From positions 1,984,001 through 2,048,000 of the forward strand of contig NZ_AHCF03000003.1 in the NCBI RefSeq assembly GCF_000238275.3: a DNA stretch of 64,000 nucleotides. The letters are read 5' to 3'. The notes below the pieces were generated by a model that saw only the letters and a program-made list of their open reading frames with translations, searched no databases and had not been told where the DNA came from. The DNA comes from Pseudoalteromonas undina (GTDB taxonomy: Bacteria; Pseudomonadota; Gammaproteobacteria; Enterobacterales; Alteromonadaceae). Below are positions 34,870-42,756 of the stretch, one piece after another (positions within the stretch are counted from its first letter, which is position 1; each line of letters opens with the position of its first letter). Made by a program: the position numbers and the translations under genes.

Positions 34870-35496
34870 TTAGATTTTTTGAAGCGCTTGTGTAAGCGCT
34901 TCAAGTGCTTGTTTATGAAGTTGGCAAACACGTGCCTCGGTTAAATCGAGCGTTAACGCTATTTCTTTCATATTCATTTCGTGCATGTAATATAATTGCA
35001 AGAGCAGCTTTTCTCGGGTATTCAGTTTGCTCATCGCCACTTTTAGCGTCGCTGCTGTCTCTTCTTTGTCGTGTGTATGTGCAGAGGTGAGCGCTAAATT
35101 AGGGTTAGCTTCCAATAGCGCTTCAAGGCTATCAAATGCTTCGGCTTGCTCACTGTAATGCAGTTGAATAAGCTCTTTATGGTTAATTCCTAACGCCTCA
35201 CACATTTCGGTGTCTGTTGCATCACGACCGAGCTTTTTTTGCAGTGAACGGCTCATATCACGAAGCTGATGAGACTGCTGCCTTAACTGTCGTGGGCGCC
35301 AATCGACACGCCTAAACTCATCTAACATAGCACCACGAATACGCTTAAACGCAAATGCAGCAAACTTCTCATCTAAATCCCGACCATAGCGACGAATAGA
35401 CGACAACAGCGCAATAATGCCTATTTGATAAATATCATCATTATCGACAATAACACCCACTTGAGTGCGCATGTGCGCAGCCGCTCTATTCACCAA
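34870..35496 (-). CDS. fliA: Lateral flagellar sigma-28 factor FliA (LafS), start unresolved
   Basis: A sigma-28 factor for late lateral genes. Regions 2-4 are clear: FKRIRGAMLDEFRRVDWRPRQLR, TEMCEALGINHKEL, and a final helix-turn-helix (NMKEIALTLDLTEARVCQLHKQALEAL). The interval given starts at a TTG, but homology extends upstream (LLSQYSFLVN aligns with the E. coli FliA LWQRYVPLVR segment). The frame stays open to a TAG at 35572-35574, and two ATGs at 35592 and 35589 lie six codons before that stop. So either lafS starts at a non-standard codon, for example ATA at 35562 with AGGG 7 bases upstream, or an amber codon interrupts codon 7. The TTG lacks a ribosome site. Confidence 0.85.
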   Translation of the reverse strand: MVNRAAAHMRTQVGVIVDNDDIYQIGIIALLSSIRRYGRDLDEKFAAFAFKRIRGAMLDEFRRVDWRPRQLRQQSHQLRDMSRSLQKKLGRDATDTEMCEALGINHKELIQLHYSEQAEAFDSLEALLEANPNLALTSAHTHDKEETAATLKVAMSKLNTREKLLLQLYYMHEMNMKEIALTLDLTEARVCQLHKQALEALTQALQKI

Positions 35497-35601
35497 AAAA
35501 GAGTACTGCGATAATAGTTGCGTCTCTTTTTGTGGCGTTAAGGTGACTGGTGGTTCTGTTATTAACTCGCCCTACTCTTCTTGCAGCATCATAGCGATGG
35601 C

Positions 35602-36033
35602 CTATTGAATGAAGACGTTCGTAACAAGTACGTTATCCAATCGAACAGATACCGTATTCGCTAACACTAAATTAAACTGCTCTAATAAGTTTTTTTGTAC
35701 AGCATCTATATCTTTAAAAGCGGCTTTTGCTTGGCTATGACTCATATTGGCAAACTGTTTTACCAGTACATTTCTTACAAGCGGCTCCATCGCCTCTGTG
35801 CCTGTGTTGTATACAGAGGGTGAAGTAACAAGCACCAAGTCGAGCACTAAATAACGGGCAATTGAGTCCTCTGATACGCTTATAATAAAGCGCTCCATTT
35901 CGTGGTATTCAACTTTTGTTATATCTGCTTGCGGAGCTTCTTGTGATGAGTCACTGTCGTTAAAAAACTGTCCCGCAAAAAATGCAGCCGCAATAAGTGC
36001 AATTACAGTTAGGGCTATTATTATTTTTTTCAC
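35602..36033 (-). CDS. fliL: Lateral flagellar FliL (LafF)
   Basis: A 143-residue, single-pass inner-membrane protein (helix at residues 4-24, then a periplasmic domain). RYLVLDLVLVTSPS and PLVRNVLVKQFANMS fit the FliL family, which associates with the stator. It lies 25 bases after fliK and shares its reading frame with the following lafS gene. Confidence 0.85.
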   Translation of the reverse strand: MKKIIIALTVIALIAAAFFAGQFFNDSDSSQEAPQADITKVEYHEMERFIISVSEDSIARYLVLDLVLVTSPSVYNTGTEAMEPLVRNVLVKQFANMSHSQAKAAFKDIDAVQKNLLEQFNLVLANTVSVRLDNVLVTNVFIQ

Positions 36034-36058
36034 TTTTATCTCTCTTAATCCAAGGTAG

Positions 36059-37348
36059 TTATACTAATAAATCCAACCAATCTAATGGTGACTTAGGTGT
36101 GCGAGTGCTGTTGTCATCATCCATTGAAGGCATCTCGGTATGATTATTTGCAATGTCGCTATTGTCGCTTTGCTGTTGAGGTTGCTGCTGTTTATCACTC
36201 AAATTAACATCCACTGTGGTATTTGAGTTTTGCGACAAAGACTGACGTAACTGCTCTAAAGTTTGCGCTATGGCATCTCTAACCTGCGCATTACTCGTAG
36301 TTAAACTGACTGAGGTTTTATCCCCTTCAATATTGATAGATATTTCAATACTGCCTAGGTTTGGAGGATCTAATCTAATTTGCGCACGCTGAAGTTGCTG
36401 GCCTATTTGCAGCTTTACCTTATCGCCAAGTACATGCAATAAACGCTGCCCCCATTCACTGGGAGCCTCTTTTAATTTCTCTTTTTGCCATTCAAAGCTC
36501 TCTGTCGCAGGTGCGGCAGATGAAAAAGCATTCACTAATGCTGATTTTTGATTGCTGCCTTCACGAGATTCAATGTTGAGAAGTTTCGATTGCGTGTTTT
36601 GTGTCAGTGCAGCAAGCTCGAGCTTACTGAGCCCAATACTCGGTTGTGCAGCTAGTTGCTCATTGGTTGGGCTACTTGATTGCGCGTGTCCATAAGTATT
36701 CAACACTACCGAAGGTTGATTTAATCGATTCAAAAGCGCTTGCGAATACAATGTTTGTGGTGCTTTGGCTAAATCGAGTGTATTTAATTCTTTATTAATG
36801 GGTGTATTCGCTGGCGTTACATTTATAGCTGCAGCAGGCACAGTTAAAACATCACTATGCACTGTCATATTTTGTACAGACGCAGTTTTAGCTGACTCTT
36901 GAGTTATAATGCCTTCTTCGTGCAGAGTCTCTAAAGGCTTACTCTTTAACTGCTCATCAATAACAAGTTGTGCTGGTGGTGTTTCCACTGCTGCAGTGCC
37001 GTTATCAAGAGCAAGGTTACTATTTGAGTTGAGTAAATTTGTGACAGGCGCGTTTATTTTATTGCTATCAAGATTATAATTTGCAGTGTTTAAAAAGTAC
37101 GGATTTATTATTTCTTGTGTTTCTGCACTGGCATCTTCTTGCGCTAGTTGTTCTGAACTTTCTTGAGGTTGTTCACCTTGCACATTTTGCTGTTTTGTTT
37201 GCTGTTGCTTTGAAGAAAGCGTAAACGGCTCAAGCTCGCTCTGTAGTTCTTGCGCATCTGCAGGTGTACTACTTTTTAATATGGTTGGTTTATTAGTGGC
37301 ACTGCCAAAGTCAGTCTTTGTCGCCATAGTATTTGCTTGGATACTCAT
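36059..37348 (-). CDS. fliK: Lateral flagellar hook-length control protein FliK (LafE)
   Basis: A 429-residue export-apparatus ruler. Residues 1-300 are low-complexity, Gln/Ser/Asn-rich and poorly conserved, as in other FliK proteins. The C-terminal domain is recognisable (LHVLGDKVKLQIGQQL, AQIRLDPPNLGSIEISINIEG, split). It acts with FlhB to stop hook growth. It overlaps fliT by four bases. Confidence 0.88.
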   Translation of the reverse strand: MSIQANTMATKTDFGSATNKPTILKSSTPADAQELQSELEPFTLSSKQQQTKQQNVQGEQPQESSEQLAQEDASAETQEIINPYFLNTANYNLDSNKINAPVTNLLNSNSNLALDNGTAAVETPPAQLVIDEQLKSKPLETLHEEGIITQESAKTASVQNMTVHSDVLTVPAAAINVTPANTPINKELNTLDLAKAPQTLYSQALLNRLNQPSVVLNTYGHAQSSSPTNEQLAAQPSIGLSKLELAALTQNTQSKLLNIESREGSNQKSALVNAFSSAAPATESFEWQKEKLKEAPSEWGQRLLHVLGDKVKLQIGQQLQRAQIRLDPPNLGSIEISINIEGDKTSVSLTTSNAQVRDAIAQTLEQLRQSLSQNSNTTVDVNLSDKQQQPQQQSDNSDIANNHTEMPSMDDDNSTRTPKSPLDWLDLLV

Positions 37349-37680
37349 AGTGACTGTCCTTGTTGTACTTTTTTATACGCAATTAAACCTTCTTTATCTT
37401 CCTGGTGGCGCTGCATTTGTACTTTAATAGCCGCTTGTTTTTGGCTCACTAGGTCGATTAAGTCAACGTAACGTGCTTTTAAGTTATTTTGTTCAGCCTT
37501 CATTGAACTAAAGCAAGGCATATTTTGCAGCTCATTATAAAATGCAAGCAGCTGCTTATCGGCTGATTTAACCTCATACCAATTACTCTCATGGATAGCA
37601 TCTTCCATGGTGCTAAGTAATTGTTCCATTTTTTGCGCTGCGTATTTTTGAGAGTGTTCCATTAGCAATACTAAATTCAT
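37345..37680 (-). CDS. fliT: Lateral flagellar chaperone FliT-like (LafD)
   Basis: A small helical protein of about 111 residues, in the position of LafD/FliT (the FliD chaperone and regulator). Sequence similarity is weak; the call rests on position before fliK and on helical, Gln/Lys-rich content. I chose ATG 37680 because a sigma-54 promoter predicts transcription starting near 37690, which would leave out the in-frame ATG at 37698; neither has a ribosome site. It opens the long unit that runs to flhA. Confidence 0.65.
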   Translation of the reverse strand: MNLVLLMEHSQKYAAQKMEQLLSTMEDAIHESNWYEVKSADKQLLAFYNELQNMPCFSSMKAEQNNLKARYVDLIDLVSQKQAAIKVQMQRHQEDKEGLIAYKKVQQGQSL

Positions 37681-37700
37681 TATAAGTTCATGTTTCATTT

Positions 37701-37717
37701 AGCAATAAACAAGCCAA
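37701..37717 (-). promoter_or_regulatory. Sigma-54 promoter before lafD
   Basis: TTGGC-N7-TTGCT on the minus strand, with the -24 GG and -12 GC ten bases apart, matches the sigma-54 consensus at every key base. It lies at the head of the lafD-to-flhA unit and has a candidate enhancer element 49 bases further upstream. LafK is the expected activator. Confidence 0.78.
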
Positions 37718-37766
37718 CTTTAAGGCGCTGTTTTATAACAAAAAATAAAATAAAAACCCAAAAAGC

Positions 37767-37791
37767 GGAAGCGGAACTTCCACATCGGAAG
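37767..37791. promoter_or_regulatory. Candidate LafK upstream activating element before lafD
   Basis: GGAAG-N5-CTTCC-N5-GGAAG, three regularly spaced half-sites forming two overlapping palindromes, followed by another GGAAG-like repeat (GAAG at 37792-37795). The same 25-base layout occurs before flgB. It lies roughly 75-100 bases upstream of the predicted transcription start, a normal place for an enhancer-binding protein. Confidence 0.6.
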
Positions 37792-37870
37792 GAAGTGATA
37801 TGTTATTAATAATGAATTGAATAATTATTTAGCCAGCGGGGGGAGATATAAAAAAGCCGTGTTAAAAATG

Positions 37871-37897
37871 AAAAAACCAGCTATTGGTAGCTGGTTT
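37871..37897 (-). terminator. Intrinsic terminator after lafC (fliS)
   Basis: AAACCAGCTA/TAGCTGGTTT stem with a 4-base loop, followed on the minus strand by a T-run, 9 bases after the fliS stop. It separates lafBC from the lafD unit. Confidence 0.88.
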
Positions 37898-37905
37898 AGA
37901 TTTGT

Positions 37906-38292
37906 TTATTGTGTGCCTAAGCCTTGCCACCCTTCTTGCAAGTTGGTCATCACTACACGGGTGGAGTCAATATAGCTCAAGTCATTTTTTATACTGGCTT
38001 GCAATAATGCTTGCCCACAATGCTGATAAAGGTTTTGCATGTTTTGCGCTACTTCACCGCCTTTTTCAAGATCTAATGAGGCCTCAAGCCCGCCTAAAAT
38101 GCGCATTAGTTTTTCGATGCTTTCGGCTTTTTTATCGTATCTTTTTTGTTTTATGTGGCCTGTGACTTTTTCAAGCTCATCTGAAAAACCATCAAATAAC
38201 ATCAATACTAATTTATGAATATCGGCACTGGCCGCTTTTGCATCTACTGATGTACTTTTATAGGCTGAAAAGCCATCATTTAAATCTAACAT
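37906..38292 (-). CDS. fliS: Lateral flagellar flagellin chaperone FliS (LafC)
   Basis: A 128-residue helical chaperone that binds flagellin. DIHKLVLMLFDGFSDELEKVTGHI and FLxLLGGLEASLDLEKGG-like segments (MRILGGLEASLDLEKGGEVA) are typical of FliS. It lies 6 bases after fliD and is followed by a terminator. Confidence 0.92.
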   Translation of the reverse strand: MLDLNDGFSAYKSTSVDAKAASADIHKLVLMLFDGFSDELEKVTGHIKQKRYDKKAESIEKLMRILGGLEASLDLEKGGEVAQNMQNLYQHCGQALLQASIKNDLSYIDSTRVVMTNLQEGWQGLGTQ

Positions 38293-38298
38293 CTATGT

Positions 38299-39597
38299 TT
38301 AGCTCCCAAATTGACCCATTGTAGATTCTAATTGTGCAATAGTCTGTTGCATTTGTGTAAACTGCGACAAGTAGCGTTGGTACACTTGCTCCATAGACAC
38401 TTCATGATCTTTTTGTTGCCTATTGACTATATTTAAGCTCGCTTGCAATGACTGCTTTTTATCCGTCATCAAACCATAGCTTTTAGTGAAAGGCTCAACG
38501 CGGGTTTCTAGCTTAGACAATAAACCGTTTTCACCTGTGAGCATGCTGGTTAACTGTTCAGGATTAGTAGCCATAGCTTCTTCAAGTTTTTTATTATCTA
38601 TTTTTAAGTTACCGCTACGATCAAATTCAATACCCACAGAGAACAAGGTTTTACCTTCAAACGTACCCTGAAAATCGTTGCGTAAAGAGCGAGCAAGGCC
38701 GGCAGCCATATTATCTCGTTTTAAGTACTGGTTACTGGTAATGCCATTGGTGAGCGAATTAAATTTATCCACAAAACTTTGAATGTTTTCTTTAGAGCTT
38801 TCTTGATCTTGGGTAATTGATATATGAATTGGCTGATCGCCCAGCGACTGCGCCTGCGTTAAATCAATCGTTACACCATCAATAACCGTATCGAGTTTAT
38901 TACTGCTTGAAGTGATTGTAAGTGCTGAGTTAGCCCCTAGTTTGACAATCGCATCTTGCGCTAAGGTTAAATCTTGTTTGTTTGTTATAGCATTGGTGAT
39001 ATCACTGCCATTGGCATCCGTACCTTCAGTAAAGCTCACCCCCACCTGATTAGCAGCACCCGACTCAGCACTGGTTAAAGTTAAAAAGGTTTCTGTGCCA
39101 GAGCGCACAACAGAGGCTTTAACACCGCTATTATCAACATGTGAGTTGATGGCATTAGCAACATCAGTTAATGATGCATCGGCGCCAAGGCTTGCAAAGT
39201 CAACACTAAACGCACTGCCTGCCAAATCAATACTCAACTCACCATCCGTGGTTAAAGCTTTAGCCGGATCAAAACTCAATGCCACTTGGTGTGCTTGTGC
39301 TAATTGCTCAACAAATACATCGTACTCACCGCTGGCTGCTGTGCCGCTTGCTGTTACTGCTAATGCGGATGAATTGCTCACCGTAGCGGTGTTAGCAAAC
39401 AAGCTACTGGTATCTTTAATATTGGTTTGTAAGTCATCAAAAAAGTTTGATAAATTACTTTTCAGGCTATCAAACGCCTTAATTTGATTGCTAAAAAGGC
39501 TACTTTTAGTACTTAATTGCTGATCTTTAGCGCTACGCTCAATTTGTGTATATTGTGAGGCTAATTGCCCAGGATTGATTCCTATTGCAGAGCTCAT
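38299..39597 (-). CDS. fliD: Lateral flagellar filament cap FliD (LafB)
   Basis: A 432-residue hook-associated protein 2. The N-terminal FliD domain (SALAVTASGTAASGEYDVFVEQLAQAHQV, split) and C-terminal coiled coil (QKDHEVSMEQVYQRYLSQFTQMQQTIAQLES, split) are clear. It caps the filament and guides flagellin assembly. ATG 39597 was chosen because GGAG lies 8 bases upstream. Confidence 0.94.
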   Translation of the reverse strand: MSSAIGINPGQLASQYTQIERSAKDQQLSTKSSLFSNQIKAFDSLKSNLSNFFDDLQTNIKDTSSLFANTATVSNSSALAVTASGTAASGEYDVFVEQLAQAHQVALSFDPAKALTTDGELSIDLAGSAFSVDFASLGADASLTDVANAINSHVDNSGVKASVVRSGTETFLTLTSAESGAANQVGVSFTEGTDANGSDITNAITNKQDLTLAQDAIVKLGANSALTITSSSNKLDTVIDGVTIDLTQAQSLGDQPIHISITQDQESSKENIQSFVDKFNSLTNGITSNQYLKRDNMAAGLARSLRNDFQGTFEGKTLFSVGIEFDRSGNLKIDNKKLEEAMATNPEQLTSMLTGENGLLSKLETRVEPFTKSYGLMTDKKQSLQASLNIVNRQQKDHEVSMEQVYQRYLSQFTQMQQTIAQLESTMGQFGS

Positions 39598-39671
39598 TTT
39601 AATCTCCAAGCATTTTAGTTATAAGCAAAAAAATCTAAAGTAAATATTTTTACTTATGACTATAAACAATA

Positions 39672-39696
39672 ATAGCTACACCTTAGGTGTAGCTAT
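39672..39696 (-). terminator. Hairpin between lafA and lafB
   Basis: A perfect 11-base stem (ATAGCTACACC/GGTGTAGCTAT, TTA loop) 25 bases after the lafA stop, followed on the minus strand by an A/T-rich TATTGTTTA tract. It has only short T-runs, so it may be a leaky terminator that keeps flagellin mRNA more abundant than lafBC mRNA. Confidence 0.65.
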
Positions 39697-39720
39697 GCAT
39701 ACTTAATTGATTAATCACTA

Positions 39721-40560
39721 TTAACGAAGTAGTGAACCAATCATTTGTGTTGTGCTGTTAGCTGTGCTCAGTACCGAGATACCAGAGTTCATTAGCAATT
39801 GTTGCTTAGTCATGTTTGATGTTTCAGCAGCAAAATCAGCGTCCATTAACGTACCTACAGCAGCTTGAGTGTTTTGCTTCATGTTAGATACGTTAGTCAT
39901 TGTATGGTCAAGACGGTTCATTGATGCACCAAGCGTTGAACGTGCAGTACCAATTTCGCCAACTAAAGTATCAACAAACGCAATCTGCGCTTGTGCTGTT
40001 GCAACGTCAGTAAATGCAGCAGCAGAACCAATGGCTGTTGTTACAGCACCTAACTGAGTAGAAATATCAACATTAAGGGTTTCTGCTGCACTTGAACCTA
40101 CTTGGAAGTTAACCGCACCTGCACCAAACTTACCAGTAGCTGCTAAAAGTTTAGTTCCATCACCAAACGATGTGTTGTCCATGATGTTTGTAAGCTCAGT
40201 AGCTAGTGCTGTGTATTCTGCACTTTGTGCAGCCCATTCTTTTGCACCGTTTGTATCACTTGAACCTTGAGTAGCAAGTTCTTTCATGCGGTAAGCAATG
40301 TTAGTCATTTCATCAAACGCACCTTCAGCAGTTTGCATCATAGACATAGCATTGTTACCGTTATATAAACCAGCGTCTTGACCACGTACCTGTGCGTTTA
40401 AGCGTGAAGCGATTTGTAGACCAGCCGCGTCATCTTTAGCAGAGTTAATTTTAAAACCAGAACCTAAACGCTCAAGTGCTGTAGACAAATCGTTGTTGCT
40501 ACGACCAAGTTGGTTTTGGATTGACATTGAAGCCATGTTTGATTGAATTGATAAAGCCAT
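39721..40560 (-). CDS. lafA: Lateral flagellin LafA
   Basis: A 279-residue flagellin. The conserved D0/D1 ends are present (MALSIQSNMASMSIQNQLGRS at the start, split; SNMTKQQLLMNSGISVLSTANSTTQMIGSLLR at the end, split), with a short central part and no D2/D3 domains. Its size matches Vibrio and Aeromonas lateral flagellins. A GAGGA ribosome site lies just upstream. A sigma-28-like promoter lies about 65-90 bases upstream, and terminator-like hairpins flank the gene on both sides. Confidence 0.96.
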   Translation of the reverse strand: MALSIQSNMASMSIQNQLGRSNNDLSTALERLGSGFKINSAKDDAAGLQIASRLNAQVRGQDAGLYNGNNAMSMMQTAEGAFDEMTNIAYRMKELATQGSSDTNGAKEWAAQSAEYTALATELTNIMDNTSFGDGTKLLAATGKFGAGAVNFQVGSSAAETLNVDISTQLGAVTTAIGSAAAFTDVATAQAQIAFVDTLVGEIGTARSTLGASMNRLDHTMTNVSNMKQNTQAAVGTLMDADFAAETSNMTKQQLLMNSGISVLSTANSTTQMIGSLLR

Positions 40561-40625
40561 GTTTATTTCCTCTTTAAATGAATAGCTAAAGTAATTAGTG
40601 AACCTAAATCACCTTCTAATAACTA

Positions 40626-40652
40626 AGAGCGACCATATTTTTAATTACCTAA
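40626..40652 (-). promoter_or_regulatory. Candidate LafS (sigma-28) promoter of lafA
   Basis: TTAG-N15-GTCGCTCT on the minus strand, 66 bases upstream of the lafA ATG. The flgM gene has the matching TAAG-N15-GTCGCTGA. The shared GTCGCT differs from the enteric -10 (GCCGATAA) but keeps the -35/-10 spacing of 15 bases. Confidence 0.6.
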
Positions 40653-40755
40653 ACTTTTTTCTAATTATTTTTTATATTTTTTTAAGCAATGTATTCAAAG
40701 CGGGTAAAATAGGCATTTTCGCTAGCTAAAAGCAGATAAGAGGAATAATAGAAAT

Positions 40756-40788
40756 AAAAAAAGATGCAGCAATACTAGCTTGCTGCAT
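40756..40788 (-). terminator. Intrinsic terminator after lafW
   Basis: ATGCAGCAA/TTGCTGCAT stem with a 7-base loop, then a T-run on the minus strand, 8 bases after the lafW stop. It ends the flgB-to-lafW unit before lafA. Confidence 0.88.
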
Positions 40789-40795
40789 TAAAAAA

Positions 40796-41821
40796 TTAAG
40801 TGAGTGAGTATTGCACCATATTACGGGTAATGTTTGCCTGCGACATAATCGCAGCTACACTATTTACCCCAGGGTTTTGCATATGCTGTTTAACCCCTAG
40901 ACTTAAAGCAAGTAGTTCATCAGTGTTAGCTAATGAACTAGCAGAGTCAAGCTGCTCTAGTTGGCTTTGTAATTGTTGTTTTTGTGCCTGAATTTTTATT
41001 AAATTCGCTTTTAAATGGCGCTGCGCACTTTGGATTTGCTCTCGGTGCTGAGCAATAGTGGCATTTTTATCGGCTATTTTAGCAAGTTCATTCAGAGGGT
41101 TATCTAAATCATTGAGCTGCAAAGAAATCGGGTTTCCTGCAGCAATTCGTACACCTTGACCACTCATCACCCAAGGCTCTAAAAGTGGAGCCGCATTATC
41201 TTTTTGCGCACTAAAAAGCAGACGGTTTTCACGATTAAGCTCAACATTTATATGATGTGGTGCAAACGCATTTTGAATGGCAGTTAAATTGGTTTTTTCA
41301 TCTTGATAGGCTGGTATCTTTAAGCTTAATGATTTGCCCGAGCGACCCATCACTAACTGGATATTTTCTTCATGTGGACGTGCGCTAAGCAGGTCTATAT
41401 TTGCATTAAGCTGTTTGCTAATAGCGCGATTTGGATCCGTTATTTTCAGCTGGGTATCAAGTCCTGAGCCTTTTTTATTTGCTGTGTTTTGTAATGACGC
41501 TATTTGCACTTTAATTTGCTGTTGTTGCATGGGTTGTGGCTGAGTGTTAGCAGCTTGGGTATTTAATTGTTGTGCTAATTTTTCAAGCCCCATATACAAA
41601 TTACGAATAGTGCTTTCGCTTTGTTCGGCTTTTGCTAGCGCTTGACTCAGTGCCCCGCGCTGCGCCCAGCCAGTCAGTACTTTAACTTGGTCCTCTCTGG
41701 CAACAATTTTGTTTTTCCACAAATTGTTAGCAGAATCCTTTGTTGATGTAACGAGTGCATCCGATTTATTGGTATTAACCAAGTCAATTGCTTGCGCTTT
41801 TTCGCTACTTTTAACCAGCAT
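40796..41821 (-). CDS. lafW: LafW-like lateral flagellar hook-associated protein
   Basis: A 341-residue soluble protein without a domain I recognise, placed between flgL and the flagellin gene. This is the position of lafW in lateral/Flag-2 clusters, where it is annotated as a putative hook-associated protein. It is Gln/Asn/Lys-rich, with a probable coiled coil at residues 240-300, and ends in a helix like the D0 region of axial proteins. It is the last gene of the flg operon and is followed by a terminator. A role at the hook-filament junction is inferred from position alone. Confidence 0.65.
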   Translation of the reverse strand: MLVKSSEKAQAIDLVNTNKSDALVTSTKDSANNLWKNKIVAREDQVKVLTGWAQRGALSQALAKAEQSESTIRNLYMGLEKLAQQLNTQAANTQPQPMQQQQIKVQIASLQNTANKKGSGLDTQLKITDPNRAISKQLNANIDLLSARPHEENIQLVMGRSGKSLSLKIPAYQDEKTNLTAIQNAFAPHHINVELNRENRLLFSAQKDNAAPLLEPWVMSGQGVRIAAGNPISLQLNDLDNPLNELAKIADKNATIAQHREQIQSAQRHLKANLIKIQAQKQQLQSQLEQLDSASSLANTDELLALSLGVKQHMQNPGVNSVAAIMSQANITRNMVQYSLT

Positions 41822-41847
41822 AGTTAGTTCCTGAAAGTATTATAATT

Positions 41848-42744
41848 TTAAATGTATGAAAACAATGAAAGTTTACTTACTGTCGAGTAAACCTGCATCG
41901 ATGATTCATACGCCGCCATAGATTCATTCATCGAAATAAACGCTTCTGGATAATCTACAGCACTCAAATCGTCCTGCAAGTTAACCGTAAATGTGGTGAT
42001 ATCTAGATTACTGGTAGTAATCGAATCAAGCGAAGCCATAGTAGAGCCTATGGTGGTCACTTGGCTACTAATAGTACCTAAAAAGTCAGCTAATTTATCT
42101 ATCATCACCCGTGATTGATTGCCAACACCACCTGCTGGCGGATTATTTACATCAACAAGATAGTCTTGCATGGCATTTAAAAAACCGGCACCGGGGTCTA
42201 AATCATCACCCATAATATTGTTTTTTACACTTGAGTCGTCAGATACAGCGACTTCTCTGACAATATCGTCACCGGCATAAACATAATTGCCCGTCGCATC
42301 AATTTGAAACGGTTTTTCATCGGTTTTACTACCCGAAAAATAATATTGTCCATCGCTGTCGGTTGCATTTAGTAAATCAACAATTGCCGGAAAAGCCACA
42401 CTCATTTCTTGGCCGAGTGCTTTAATTTCTGCCTCGCCCATTGAACCATCAGCTGCAGTGGTAATTAAACTTTGCAGTGAATATATTTGGTTAACAATAC
42501 CGGTTAGCTGTACTTCTTGTTGACCTAATGAAAAGTTAACTGCATCCATATTGGTTTTGTATTGCTCTAACGATTTTATTTCTGAACCTAGGTTCATGAT
42601 CATTACAGTGCCAAGCGGATCATCTGAGGGCTTAAGAATACGCTTATTGGTTGCTAACTGAATTGATTTTTCGTTAAAGTTTTCAGTATTACTTTGAATG
42701 TTTTTGATTGAATTTAAATGAAACTGATGACTACTAACTCGCAT
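41848..42744 (-). CDS. flgL: Lateral hook-filament junction protein FlgL
   Basis: A 298-residue flagellin-like protein (MRVSSHQFHLNSIKNIQSNTENFNEKSIQLATNKRILKPSDDPLG, split) with the conserved 'KRI.KPSDDP.G' motif and an axial C-terminal helix. It lies 12 bases after flgK. Confidence 0.94.
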   Translation of the reverse strand: MRVSSHQFHLNSIKNIQSNTENFNEKSIQLATNKRILKPSDDPLGTVMIMNLGSEIKSLEQYKTNMDAVNFSLGQQEVQLTGIVNQIYSLQSLITTAADGSMGEAEIKALGQEMSVAFPAIVDLLNATDSDGQYYFSGSKTDEKPFQIDATGNYVYAGDDIVREVAVSDDSSVKNNIMGDDLDPGAGFLNAMQDYLVDVNNPPAGGVGNQSRVMIDKLADFLGTISSQVTTIGSTMASLDSITTSNLDITTFTVNLQDDLSAVDYPEAFISMNESMAAYESSMQVYSTVSKLSLFSYI

Positions 42745-42756
42745 AACATTGCCCTT

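Noticed and set aside
34870..35592. lafS as a pseudogene
   Set aside because: All sigma regions after the amber codon are intact and conserved, so an unusual start or sequencing error is at least as likely.
37786..37805. Sigma-28-like -10 (TCCGATGT) with TAAT 15 bases upstream, before lafD
   Set aside because: Matches are partial and the site overlaps the tripartite GGAAG element; the sigma-54 match is far better.
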